Assembly: GCA_023846275.1 (NCBI GenBank)
Contig: CM043875.1
Span: 9,481,958-9,545,957 of the forward strand
From: Vanilla planifolia
Lineage: Eukaryota; Streptophyta; Magnoliopsida; Asparagales; Orchidaceae
Direction: 5' to 3'
DNA length: 64,000 nucleotides
Of this stretch, positions 1-11,504 are shown in pieces (position 1 is the first letter of the stretch; the number at the start of each line of letters is the position of its first letter). The translations under genes and the position numbers were made by a program. The notes beneath the pieces are model-generated. The model made no database searches. It was not told the origin of the DNA and worked only from the letters and a program-made list of their open reading frames with translations.

Positions 1-150
1 TTTTCAAATGGACAAAACCTCTCTTATATTTTTTTTATTTTATTGATTACATAAATATCAAATTTCATAATACAATATACTTATAGCATTCCACATAGTT
101 TATATCCACATATCCTCATCCATGCAGCTATATATTTCCAAATCTATATA

Positions 151-262
151 TCCACTTCTATGCAAAATGTCTTGGAGAAGCTTTAGATGAAGGGAAATCT
201 ATAGATATCCACTTCCATGCCACATGTCTTGGAGAAGCATTTGATGAAAGGAAGAAAATCTC
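151..262. repeat. Tandem duplication, about 57-bp unit, two copies
   Basis: A unit starting TCCACTTC and containing ATGTCTTGGAGAAGC begins at 151 and again at about 208. The two copies differ by scattered substitutions and a small insertion, so the duplication is not recent. No function is evident. Confidence 0.75.
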
Positions 263-475
263 TTAAAAGAAAGCAGAAGGATTCCAAGAGTAAAGATGCC
301 TCTTAAAGGGAAGTAGCATCAATGACTATTCATAGCTCTTTAATAGCCTACTTACTTTGTTCTCAAATTAATATAAATTGTAGAGTTAAAAATTCTAAGC
401 CAAATTACCACTAAAGATATAGTCATCAAGTTGATGAACCTCCTTAGTTCTTTCAATGATTTTTTATTACCACAA

Positions 476-487
476 GGGGGGGGGGGG
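476..487. repeat. Poly-G tract, 12 bases
   Basis: An uninterrupted run of G stands in otherwise AT-rich DNA. It could form a local G-rich structure, or its length may be partly a sequencing or assembly artefact, since homopolymers are error-prone. Confidence 0.8.
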
Positions 488-1689
488 ACTTAATCCCTCT
501 AAGGGCACCATTACTAAGGTCCTAAAAATGTTAGTGGTGATCTAAGGAAAAAATGAAAGGGGAAAGTTTAAGATGCTTATTTGGAAGTTGGATTAGGTGT
601 TGTTCTACCTCAAAGTGAAGAGGATTTGTGGATTGACCTAGTAGAAGCTTGGTATATCATGGAAGATACTTAAGGTTTTCTCAACATCTTTAGCTACCAT
701 AAGATGGGTACCAATGTATCAAATGATTGTAACCATTTCATCTCATACATGTTGATTCGTTTGACAATTAATGTTGTTTAATCTTCAATCATGTTGAGTT
801 GGAGGAAATTAGAAGGTGAAGAACTAATCTAGTATCAAAGAAGGTTGTTAAGGATGTGAGACCAACTACATAACAATGTCACCTTTAGGATGGAGTCCTC
901 TACATATTAAAGAATGATCTTACCTTTCAAGTTTTCTTGAACTCACCTAACATGAAGATACTTTTTGATGTGTTAAGTTCAAAGAATATAATTGTTAAAC
1001 TTCATACTCTTTGGAGGTTCTTAGGGAGCTTTGTAGTCTTTCTCTTTTGCCATTAACATTCTACCTATAACAATTAGTAGAAATGAAATATTAGTATTTT
1101 TTCTAAATATGGTCCACATTTGTAGATAATGTAATGCTTTTATCATTTTTATGAGGTTGTTTTTATGTATTCTTACAATTTTGTATTAGTGCACTTGTCA
1201 TGTTAGGTGTGATAATAGTCTTTGGTTGCTATGATCCTTACTAGTGGACAAAAATACCTTTTTATGTGGAGCAAATGATGAAAAGTCATTGAGGTTAGCC
1301 AATTAAATTCTTAAATCCCTTTGCATGAGATTTTACCGTTCACATTTTTATTATGTACTACCAATAGCACAATCAAATGGTGACAAGAAATTTGCTAAGT
1401 CAAAAAATTGATCTCTCTTTAGTCCCTTAATGGAATTGATATCATCATAAGATTTGAGGAAAAGTTGGTGAGGCTTAAAAAGGATTGATCTCTCCTAAAT
1501 CCCTAAGTGTGGGTGATATCATCTATCGGGAGGTATAGGACAAGGAAGATATGATACTCATCTTGAGACCTACAATTGATGGAGTAAAGGTGAAGAAAAG
1601 ATAGATAAAAGTAAGACTAGAACTGTTATAACCTTCATTAAATAAGGAAATGATGTTGGAAGAGAGTGGGATTTAAGTTCATATAGTTT

Positions 1690-1975
1690 TAGGACTTCTT
1701 ACTATATAGTAATGATGAAAGTAAGAAAAGGAAAGAAAGTCCATGTTTCTTGAGGCCTTCATGTAGTAAAGAAATAATGAATAGAGGAGAAGGAAGAAAA
1801 CAATTATGCTTCTTAAGGTTTTCATGTGATAAAGCAATGATGAAAGAGAAAATTCTTAAGGCTATTGGTTGCAAGACCTTCATGTGATGGAGCTAATGAA
1901 AGAGAAATGAAGTTAATACCATTCCTCTCAAAACCTTCATGTGGTGGAGATGGTATAAAGGAGAGAAGAAGGTCG
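1690..1975. repeat. Degenerate tandem repeat, about 58-63-bp unit, four to five copies
   Basis: The core TTCATGTGATGGAG-like sequence recurs near 1758, 1821, 1879 and 1937, with a more diverged copy near 1693. Each is followed by a purine-rich stretch of the type AATGATGAAAGAGAAA. Read on the minus strand, the copies give a repeated HEGLK-like peptide in two short open frames. The unit is not a fixed multiple of three, so I treat this as a DNA repeat and not a protein repeat. Confidence 0.7.
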
Positions 1976-2539
1976 ATGATGAGTTGGCCAAGTCTAAGAT
2001 AATTAGCAAAGTTAATGCAATACAAGTCTCAAATGGTGAAACGATACTTGCATTCTTGATTCTTGAGCTTGTCTCAATAGAAAAAGACATTTTCAAGGCT
2101 AATTAAGAAAGAAAACTCACTAGTTTCACTTAAGGTGACATATAGTTTTGAGTGAATATGATAAGTTTCACACTTGAGATGAATTTCTTTTTATACAAGA
2201 GAAGCTATTTGTGTCAGACCAGAAACACTTGTATTATTTGTGAGGTAACTTGAGAATGCAAGTTATGTAAAATGTTGAAAACTTCAAGCCAATTCAAGTC
2301 AAACTAGTTTATTTTCAAGGTGGTTCATTCCAAGGCCTCACAATGGCTTTACTTTAGAGTTTGAAGCAAAACATTAGGAGTATAAATGGAAAAGAAACTA
2401 AAATAATATAGTGAGAAAGAGAGTTTTTATGCAAAGAATTGAGAATGTCTATCTTTAATCATTTTCTACCCTTTTATAAAGGTCTGAGTATAGTATTATG
2501 TTACAATAATCATATTTATTATAAGAATAAAACTGATTT
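1976..2539. other. No recognisable feature
   Basis: AT-rich sequence without an open frame of note. No similarity to the LTR families defined elsewhere in the window was seen. Confidence 0.5.
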
Positions 2540-2965
2540 ATTTATTTCTTAGGTGTTGCATACATTAGGACTTCAACATGGCTATTATAGTGCATGTACA
2601 TGTGCCAAGGTGTGCAACTACATGCTCTACTCATGTTGCATGCATGTAGATTATGCCCATGAAATAGTAAGTGCTGTGTGCTTACATGATGTAGGTCTGG
2701 TAGTTGGTGGCAGCTACCACAAGTGATATACATGCTTGTTAAGTGTTAACGACACATGTACTACATGCATTACCTCATGCTTATTGGCATTCCATGTGCT
2801 ATTGTGTATGAAATAACTTCTTGTGTACTATTGTGTGCTTCACATGTCCTATGCGATGCTACGCCACAAGCTATCCCACATGTTATTGCATATGCACCAA
2901 GTTGTCAGGGCATTATCACCTATGTGATGTGGCACTGCATTTGCACCACTCAGCTCATGTAATAT
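2540..2965. repeat. CATG-rich, GC-elevated block
   Basis: About 400 bases in which CATG, ACATG and TGCATG recur; I count at least 15 CATG tetranucleotides. Base composition is visibly less AT-rich than on either side. Two short open frames exist, minus 2542-2733 and plus 2756-2962. Neither resembles a known protein, and both look like products of the biased composition. It may be a decayed tandem array or an imported fragment. Confidence 0.5.
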
Positions 2966-3637
2966 CTAAGTTGCCTCTATTGAATCATTCTCAAAGATAG
3001 ATTGTAGATAATTGAATAAACTTATAATAGAATCTCTTGCCACTTACATTTAATATGTAGAAAAGATTAAGAAATGTACTAATTATGACTACACTTTCTT
3101 GAAGTGGTATTTCCACCATGATCAAGGTAGTTTGACCACTTCCTCTATTTGTAGTTGGAAGGAACTTGGATTGAAAAAGCTTTAATGATGTGTGAGATTT
3201 CCTAATTTGGAGTGATTTTGTTAAAGACTTCCTAGCATTGAGAGACCTTGCACTTCCTAAGAGGCACTTTTTGACATGCTTGTTGATGCTTATTAGCTTA
3301 ATTACTTTTCTAGCTATTGATGAAAGGCTTCAAAATTTTCAACAATATTAACAAATTCAACCTAGCAATTTGTTCAAAGGAGAGCTATCAAGCCATACTT
3401 TAAGTGATAAAAATCTCTTATAAAACTCTTTCAAGTTCAACTTAAAACATAGTTGCATGAACCCTAAACCTAATAAGCATATCAATCCTAAGGAAGCTAT
3501 GGACCTTAGCCATTGTTTACTCTACTAAGGATTTTTCCTTTATCCACTTGGATAAGCAATACAAATCAAAAGAAGATACTTTCATCCACTTTAAACTATT
3601 GGGAATAAACAAAAAAAATCAATAACCCACATTAAAA
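2966..3637. other. No recognisable feature
   Basis: AT-rich sequence with no open frame and no match by eye to the retrotransposon families elsewhere. By position it could be a decayed part of the gypsy element whose integrase relic follows. Confidence 0.4.
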
Positions 3638-3838
3638 GAACTGGGAAACTATGATGGCCTTCATATTTAGTATAGGGTGTTTAGGAAGAGTGGCATGAAG
3701 TTGGCATTTCTTACATGTCCTTGCAAAAATAGTGAGGAAGTTTTGTATAATAAGATAGAAGAATCCTTTATGCAAAGTCTTCATGGCATGGTTGTAACTT
3801 AAGGCATAACCACCACACCTAACTAAGTGGATTAACTT
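3638..3838 (-). pseudogene. pol: Ty3/gypsy integrase zinc-finger relic
   Basis: This is a 67-codon stop-free stretch on the minus strand. It reads like the N-terminal zinc-binding region of a plant gypsy integrase: CGGY near residue 8, KTLHKGFFYL near 20-29 (matching the usual K-x-x-x-GFYWP pattern), CKKCQLHATLPKHP at about 42-55, then a short stretch where the catalytic core would begin. The CxxC half of the HHCC finger is at 3701-3715. Flanking sequence on both sides is interrupted by stops, and no catalytic core is readable, so this is a fragment. Its orientation is opposite to the adjacent gypsy LTR fragment, so it probably belongs to a different insertion. It could be a Tat/Athila-type or chromovirus integrase; I cannot separate them. 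Confidence 0.6.
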
Positions 3839-4229
3839 TATAATGCCCTAAAACTAAGATAGATGAATGCTTTTGAGAATGGGTTGAAGGTAAGACTTCC
3901 AATAAAGTTTCCTTATGATTAAGACTATCACTAGGCTTGTTGCCTAATCATTCTTGCATATTTGTTTAGAAGAGTTAATATGGATCTCTTAAGAGGGGTC
4001 TATCCAGAAAGGAGTTCACTTTAGTTTTAAAATTGGTATCATTATTGATCAAGAGTTCAATTCCAAGTTTATTAAGCTAAACAATTTTAAAAAAATCAAG
4101 GGAGACAACAACATGATGATAATCATCGTACAAGCACCACATAGAAAAAATTGCATGTGTGCTCATCCTTTGCTAAGCTCTTTGAGTCACATGGTCAAGC
4201 TCTTCACATGATCAAACAAGTGGTGATAT
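3839..4229 (-). pseudogene. Possible upstream pol remnant of the same gypsy element
   Basis: The sequence continues the minus-strand gypsy relic, where the RNase H to integrase linker would be expected. Short peptides can be read in shifting frames, but none is diagnostic. The assignment rests mainly on position. Confidence 0.25.
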
Positions 4230-4932
4230 TATTGTTTGCACTAATGATTTTAGTTTACTAAAAATCTTGTTATATTATTAAATGATTATTTTTATTGTAG
4301 GACTTAAGAATTTGCTATTAAGTTTGGCTCTTTGCCCTCCCCTATATCATTTGTAGGTGAAAGGAGTTAAGAGTTGACATAGGAGCTAGAGAGGGGGCAT
4401 TAAAGTTAATATTATAGAAATTATTCATCTAGTTGATATTTTATGATGTTATAGTTTCTTATTCATACACAGAATTGTCATTTATATTTGCTAGACTTTG
4501 AATTGTATGAGATTATTCTAATGAAATTTGACACAAGTATTTTTTTTTATTTCATGTGATAGAATTAAACTTTTGGTTGGCTCATAGATCATGTGATGAT
4601 TTATTTGATATCATAGATTTGTATGGATATGCTTTGTCATAGATTACCAGGTTTGCTTTGATGCCATGTACACGGTAATGTATGTTGGTGAGTTACTTAG
4701 ACTAGAGTGAACTAATTCTTAAGTCAATTAGGTAACAAGTTGGTGTAGGGATATGGCTCAATTTAGGTGACACAACATGAGCATGACAATCAAATTGAGA
4801 GATCACAACTCTCAATTTGAGTGTCAAGTCTACAAAGTGAAAGGTAGCTAGCCAATTATATTAAATGGTATATTTGTCTAGTTGCACCATAAGATATAAA
4901 AACAAATTTTGCTAAAAAGGTCGAGTGTGACA
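4230..4932 (+). mobile_element. G1: 3' end of a gypsy LTR (truncated)
   Basis: This matches the last 700 bp or so of the gypsy G-family LTRs at 11505-15571 (G3) and 22894-27105 (G4). Shared landmarks are GAGGGGGCATTAAAGTTA, a GAGATCACAACTC block, and the terminal GAGTGTGACA, which parallels GGGTGCGACA and GGGTGTGACA in the other copies. The 5' part is absent and no target duplication could be found, so this is a fragment. The left boundary is approximate. Confidence 0.65.
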
Positions 4933-5399
4933 AATTCCTTTATTTAATATTTAAAATCTTAGGATCACTAAGTATAAATATAAGTATAATTTTATTATAC
5001 TCATATGATCATCATGATCATTTAGTACAAAGTTTATTAAACTAAAGACCTTTCTTAACATTGTGTTTTAAGAGATAATCATACAATATAATGTTTTTTT
5101 ATCATACTAATATGATAAATTGTAAGTAAGAAAAATGTGCACATCATATATAAGTGTCATGCGATCTAACCTTTTTGCTTATCACCTAATTAAAATCAAC
5201 ATCTTTAATGGCTAATTTAATCTATTTAGAAATTTGATTTAGCCGTTAGATGTACCATAAATAATATAAAATGATTAAAAGGAATAAATATGACTATATT
5301 TAATAAAGAAAAGTATAATGATTGAATAAGAAAAGATATTCATAGGTTTAAAAGAAAAACTCTACTCATAAATATCAACTAGAGCATTTCCTATGTTAA
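4933..5399. other. Unresolved AT-rich sequence before the copia LTR
   Basis: No open frame. The stretch may include the 5' half of the copia LTR that ends at 5977, but the start of that LTR could not be placed. Confidence 0.35.
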
Positions 5400-5977
5400 T
5401 TGAGACATATTGCTTCTTATGATCACTTCATCTTTGTAAAATCCACATTAATAACATTATGTTCATTATATCTAGTTAATGTGCCACTCTTGATTTAGGG
5501 TGAAAGGTGTACGATTATTGTAATCTTCATTTTCTTAATTGTTGGTTCTTGTTTCTCTTAGCTACTACTTAATTCATCCAAGTTGTTGTTGTTGGCTCCT
5601 CTGAACATCTTGTGGATTCATTCTAGTATCTTGTTTTTGCATAGTTTACTCTTACTAGTTGTGGCAAAAAAGATTCAAGATTTTAGAGCAAGCTTTGTTG
5701 GTTGACTAGGGGTGGATGTTAGCACAAGTTAAGGTGAACCACCAAAAACTTTGGTTTGCATTTTTTCTTTTCTTATACTTTTTTCTCTTTTTATCTATTC
5801 AATAATATTTTCTTAAAAAATCAAAGGAATGTTTTATCTTAAAAGATTATTTGTTTGAATAGCTACATTAATCACTAGATACATAATCAATTATTTTAAA
5901 GTTTTTAAGTAGTTCAACTTGTTTTTAAATAATACTATTCAACCCCATCTAATGGAATTTACTCAATCTTTCCAACA
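5400..5977 (+). mobile_element. D: 3' half of a Sirevirus-like copia LTR
   Basis: The landmarks are those of a Sirevirus LTR 3' end: AGGGGTGGATGTTAGC followed by GAACCACC near 5707-5745, an AT-rich stretch, then TATTCAACCCC and a terminal CCAACA at 5977. No primer-binding site follows and no gag is readable downstream, so this is a solo or truncated LTR. The left end is not resolved. Confidence 0.55.
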
Positions 5978-6600
5978 AATTAAATCTTTGTAAATGAAGT
6001 ATTGTGCCATAAGGCATGAGTGGTATTTCTAGATGTTACAAATTATTAATAATCCTTAAGGTTTCTCAAATTGCTTTCCCACTTGTTTATGATCACCTAA
6101 ACCATTCTTGATCCAACTATTGTTCAAAGAGATGTTTAGAATGTCTAGAAATCTTAAAATACTTTAGGAAAATATTATTTGTTATAACTATTGCAACCCA
6201 TCAAAACTAGGTTTATTATGTGATTCATGTTGTACCATATATAAGTCTCTAGATTATAACATTTTTAATAATGTATTACTCTTTTTAAATGATGTACTAT
6301 TATAATATCCTATGCCTAAGGCTTGCATTAAAGGATGTTCACTAACTGAGGATTTTAATATCATACTTCATTAACAATGCACCTTAATTAATATATGATG
6401 ATACATGGATAGTGATGTAGCATAGTGACTTTGAAAAATTAACGATCATTTTGATTTTTTGAGTCTAAGAAAAGTCCTTTTTCTGCTCATAATGATTTTG
6501 TAAAATCATAAAAATTTACATAAATTGATGAATACATGAAATGAAATTAATGCTATATCAATTTACATAAAACTAGACACACAAATTAATCCCCAAAATT
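5978..6600. other. Unresolved sequence, probably LTR debris
   Basis: No gene is seen. By position this may be the 3' part of the minus-strand LTR whose 5' start lies at 6873, but I could not align it to another copy. Confidence 0.3.
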
Positions 6601-6873
6601 GATCTTTGACTTTAAGATCTTCAAGCTTGATTTATGTTATCCTTTTTCCTAATAATTCATGTAATGGAATCAACAAAACCTTCTCTAATGTAAACAAACA
6701 TTCTTGAGCTCCTTGCTTTGAAAACTATATGCATCATGAAGTTTCATGAAGCATGTTGTGATCACTTATCTGGTAAAACTTGTACATGCGTTAGATGATT
6801 ACTTAGTAATATTATTAATTTGGTTGTTATCATCAAAGATAAATTAATCAAACTTGAGCACATGGGGCTAACA
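6600..6873 (-). mobile_element. E: 5' start of a minus-strand Sirevirus-like LTR
   Basis: Reading the minus strand from 6873 gives TGTTAGCCCCATGTGCTC, then TTTGATGATAACAACC. This is the typical opening of the copia LTRs in this window: TGTTA, then a GATGATAACAA motif 40-50 bases in. It is preceded on the minus strand by a purine-rich tract, so this is the 3' LTR of a minus-strand element. The lower boundary is approximate. Confidence 0.65.
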
Positions 6874-6890
6874 TTCTCTCTCTTCTTGAT
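6874..6890 (-). other. Polypurine tract of element E
   Basis: On the minus strand, an AAGAAGAGAGAGAA-type purine run lies directly before the TGTTAG start of the LTR. This is the expected site of plus-strand DNA priming in an LTR-retrotransposon. Confidence 0.6.
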
Positions 6891-7479
6891 GATGATAAAC
6901 CAACAAGTTTATGATATAAAAATGAAATAAAACCTAAAAGAATTTGTAATTTTTTACCTAGAAATTTTTGTTCCCCTTTCAAAAAAATAGTTATAGATAC
7001 AATTGTTAAAAGGTTTATAGGCAGTATTATGGAATGATAAAATGTTATACCAAGTATGAAAAAAGGAAAAAAACTTGAACTCCTCTATAATCTATACTTC
7101 AACATTCTCCACTTTTTTGAACTCATTATGGCTTTAAAAATTTTTAAAAAAACTTATTACTCCACATTAATGTCATTCTTCCCTTTTGTCATAATTAATA
7201 ATAAATTCTAATATGAAGGGTCTAACTTCATGATTCTCTTCTAATTCTACAAAATTTATCTTTACTAAAAGTTTTTGTATTGTAATATGTATGTTGAGTT
7301 TTTGTATCTATGAATTAAATATTAACTTACTCTTTTACTAAAATAATGTTTAACAATATGATATATGATTTTTATGTAGTTGTTATTAGATCCAAAATGA
7401 TCTAAAATGATTTTAATCACGAAAATGGCTTACAAGAACCATAAAAAAAGGAAATTTCAAAAAATGATGACAATAGTAA
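6891..7479. other. Unresolved AT-rich sequence
   Basis: Likely the 3' internal end of minus-strand element E. A GACAAAAGGGAAGAATGA-type purine stretch can be read on the minus strand near 7170-7200, resembling Sirevirus 3' internal sequence. No coding domain is recognisable. Confidence 0.35.
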
Positions 7480-8076
7480 AGTATCCAAATATTAGCTTGT
7501 ATAATAATCACCTCTAACCAATGCATAAAAAAGTGGAAAACAATTAAGATGATTAAAATGATGTTGTAAATCACTATTGGAAAGAATAATGATGATTAAG
7601 CATATAAACAATTTTATAGAAGGTTTTTTGAAGGTTTATATTACTCTAATAGAGTTTCAGTGTTGGATGTTGAAAATGAAATCTAAGATTTAAAATTTTT
7701 GGATTAGATTCTCCTCTTTAGGTTTACAAGTTATTTATAGGCATAAAACATTTGGAAGATGGGTTAAGGTGACTCCAATGACTTGGATATAACAATTTTT
7801 TAATTTCTAATGAAATAAGCTAGTTGTTATGTGGTTTACACTTCTATATGTACAAAACTCAGATAAGAAAACACCACACATTGGTGAAAATGTATTATAC
7901 ATACTACATGACATTTATTATACAAAAGATAGGTATACATAAAGAAAATAAAAGTACTGTGCATTAATAAATAATGAAATATATAAAAGGCATAAGTTAA
8001 GGTTCAACAATGATATGTTTACATTAAAAAACTAAAATACCATATGGAAATCTTGGTTAAGATTCAACTAAGGTAT
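7480..8076 (-). mobile_element. C-type copia LTR fragment (3' half)
   Basis: This aligns along its length with 37600-38090. Both copies have AATAATCAC, CCAATGCATAAA, ATTAAAATGATGTT, TTTATAG(G/T)CATAAAA and, near the end, AAGATTCAAC. The sequence stops at 8076, exactly where the inverted gypsy LTR G2 starts, so it appears to be interrupted by that insertion. Confidence 0.6.
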
Positions 8077-10442
8077 TGTTACACTCATATTTTTTAAACC
8101 TTGAGTTTAACAAAAAAAATCTAAATGCTCACATAATATAACATACCTTCAAGTAACAATTATAACAAAATGCAAACTCTATCATAATAAAATTCAAATG
8201 AAATCTTCATCCACAAATTTGATATGTAAAATCAAATATCTAATGATCATCAATCATAAAACTCAAATCCAATCAAAACTTGCATAATAAATAAGTATCA
8301 AAGTTCAATAAAAAGAACATAAGCAATGACTTAGTTTAAATATAATATTATGGTACAATACCATGTCTATAAATAATACAACTAATAATCTTATAAAATA
8401 ATAAGTTTACTACTACTAATGATAAAATATAATAAAATTTGTCATCCAACTGATGTACTAAATTTGATAATCTGAAACTTAGCTCCTACACATGTTCTAG
8501 CTACTTAATCTTATAAAATTATAAGGAAAGTAAGCTAAGGAGCTCAATAGTAAATCTTCAAATCATATTATTAAACTAACATGAAATAACTAAGATATAT
8601 ATACATGTAACAACTAAGTAAATAATGTAAATAAATGACACTAAATGCTAATTCCCAAAACTGTATCTCTATCTACTAGTTAAGTCAATACAAAAACTTA
8701 TTCTTAGTATTCTTTTATGGATCCAATATACTCTCTTATTTAAGAGAGATATGATAAGACCTGATACTCTTATCACATCACCTAATTGATCATTTCTCAA
8801 GATAATGTTGATTACATGAGCCAATCTAGTAGGATTTTAGGAGTCTTTAACAACCACATGTATTCCTATCTATAATCATAGCACATCAATGTTTCTTCTA
8901 CAACTAACTATGCAATTGTTCTTTGTTTGGACTATTTATGTAATAGCATTCAGCCAACCTTGGAGATTCTTATCATGAGATGTGGCATTCCTACTATAAG
9001 ACTAATAACCATGTGAAATTACTACTTTTAGGGTAGGAGAGTAAAGTTGCTTACTTGTCTATCTCTTAAGAGATCATGCATGATCAAGAGTCTATTACAT
9101 CTAGTCTTCACCTAATCAAATCACATCCATAACTCTAAACATATTATTAACTCTAATCTATGAATTTTAGCATTATTTAGATAACATGTAAAGAGTTCTT
9201 AACTTAAAAAATAACTTAGTAGGCCAAGAGTTTCGTTAAATCATTGATAGTTTTTATTTTAAGTCTAATTTTAACTATCTAAGGTTATCATTAATTATCT
9301 AGGTATCTTAGAATTTCTAACAAACTTTAATTCAATTATTTAGAATATCTTAACTTATTTTTCTTATTTTTAGTCTAACTCTAATTTCATTTAGGAACTT
9401 GCTTATTTAGGTTATCCTTAGGTCTCACATACTCTTGAATTATTTTCATAGGTTCAATATATAGTTGACTACCATTATAACAAAATTTGGGTACACATAA
9501 GTTTTAATAGTGACCTTTATGCCTCAAAGGTAATCCTAAGTCGATATACCCATCCTAAAGCCTCTCTTGAACCACCATAGATCCTTAGATCACCATCCAT
9601 GGTGTCATCCCATTGCCTAAAATCTTAATTAGGATTGCTCAAGATCTTACCCAAGGACCTTGGTTATCCCAATGGTCTAACAACATTTTTACCTTATTAA
9701 TTCTTTAACTAGACCCAACACATCTCAAAGTCTTATTCTAAGCTCTCCAACCTTCTCCCAAGGTCCTAACCTAAAGTTTAACCATCTAAAGATTTATTTA
9801 CAATATGTATAAAGGCTAACTAAATGGTATCATCTCAATCTAACTCTAGGAGTTATTATTATAGATTTCTTCCCCTTGCTTATTCTTAAGCCTTTAAACC
9901 TAATTCTAAGACTAACCTTACCTTACATAATCTTGTTTGAGCACATTACATACCCTTTTTAAATCTTAATGAGATTTAATAATAAGATCTTAAAGTCTAT
10001 CTTTAGTATTGGTATTACTAACTATACCCAATCTCTTTACTAGTCAACTATATCTCTAACTAAGTTAGCCTTCTTTTAAGGCTATAAATTAGCCCTTCCA
10101 AGCTTTCCAACTAAAAGCTAATGGTCATAGACATTTTAGAAGCCATCTAGCATCTCTTAAGGGTTGGACCCATGTCTCTCAAGACTAAACTTAGCCATAG
10201 CTCAATACTTCCTAAGCATACTTAAGGAAAAAGGATAGTTGACTATAATATTTCTTAAGATTTTGGCTAAATGTACAAGTGTCATTTCATGGTTCATCTC
10301 TTACTCTAAGGTTTAATTTGTCCACAGGTTATTTTACACACTTCCATTCATGATTTTACAATAATAACACACATCTTTATTGTGTCTTAATATCCAATTA
10401 AATAAAAGGCATTGTCATGCTAAATTGAGGTGTTCTACCTCA
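8077..10442 (-). mobile_element. G2: gypsy-type solo LTR, minus orientation
   Basis: The left end reads TGTTACACTC, like the left end of the minus-oriented LTR at 57691 (TGTTACACCC). The right end, read on the minus strand, is TGAGGTAGAACACCTCAATT, which resembles the start of the G4 LTR at 22894. The interior has no open frame. The target duplications (GGTAT against TATAT) agree at only three of five positions, so the right boundary is less secure than the left. Confidence 0.5.
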
Positions 10443-11499
10443 TATATACATATCAAATAACTAATATTGACTTGAAACTATGAATCAAGTCTCAATTTTA
10501 TGTATTAATTGGTTCATGATGAAATAAAATTCTTACTTATTTATACACCCCATCAAGGTTGTGAACATTGCAATTTATGTACATTATTATGCATTAAGTT
10601 TACTTAGAAGGGAGAAAGAGATCATTAAAGGTCTTAATTTCTAGCAAGATATAACAAAATAATAAGGATAATATGTCTCAGTCATATGAGATACACTCAG
10701 TATCTACTCTTTCATGATTTTTAATTTTATGATAATTATCATGCTAAAATAAGCTTACTCTAGAATTCTAGCTTTATTCCACATGATCATATCTTAGGAG
10801 GGTTATGATAATCATAAATCTATAATTTCATTGTTTAATGACCATATAATATTTTTCATGCTAAGAACAAGGTTATTATGTGTACATGTTCACACAGCCA
10901 GAATGATATTACAATTTATCATGCTTTCAACCACAAATCATGTCTTGATTAAGAGAGAATTTGAACTAGTAATTAATGTTCCAAGTTCAACAATTGAACC
11001 AACAAATACATAAATAAAGCAATGCTACCATTACAACCATATAATCATGAAATCCCCTTTTACATTCTTAAATAAGACTATAGTAATAAGTATGGATTTT
11101 TTTACAAAGTTACACAAGGATTAAACAATAGGAGCCTGTCATATGCTCATAATAATTAAGTTAAACATTTAACAATGCAAATAATTGATTCTACTTAAGC
11201 AAGCATATATTCATGTAACTTAATTTACATTTTAAGTTAGACGTTAGGGTAAGTATTTACATGGGTATCTTAACAATTTCTTATAAGAAAATATTGTTAA
11301 ACAATCCATTACATACTAGCTACAATTATCTTTAAACAAAATAAAGAAAAATTTCCCAAGTTTACATAGCACTTCCATAGAAGAGGATTAGCTAACTATT
11401 ATAACATTCATTTTTCCAAGGTTTCACTAGCAATTTAACAAGATAATTTCTTTTTTTCCTTTGATCTTAAATAAATTTAATGTAAGATCTCAAGGGTCA
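10443..11499. other. Unresolved AT-rich sequence between G2 and G3
   Basis: No gene is recognised. A 60-codon open frame at 10831-11013 has no family features and is of a length expected by chance in such DNA. It is possibly a further part of the C-type LTR, but the alignment is not convincing. Confidence 0.35.
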
Positions 11500-11504
11500 T
11501 CCTA
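11500..11504. repeat. Target-site duplication of G3, left copy
   Basis: TCCTA lies immediately before the TG terminus at 11505 and is repeated exactly after the LTR. Confidence 0.8.

Larger units (their letters stand above)
1..1689. other. Unrecognised AT-rich intergenic DNA
   Basis: I see no gene here. All frames are closed by frequent stops and no family could be named. Short stretches around 600-900 look faintly like decayed coding sequence on the plus strand, but no domain is recognisable. The stretch is probably old transposon debris. It contains a short tandem duplication and a homopolymer G tract, listed separately. Confidence 0.5.

Noticed and set aside
2756..2962. 68-codon Cys/His-rich open frame in the CATG-rich block
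   Set aside because: The Cys and His codons come from repeated TGT/TGC/CAT in the biased sequence. There is no regular metal-binding spacing.
10443..11499. Possible continuation of a C-type LTR or a DNA transposon
   Set aside because: No terminal inverted repeat, target duplication or convincing alignment could be found by eye, so it was left as unresolved.
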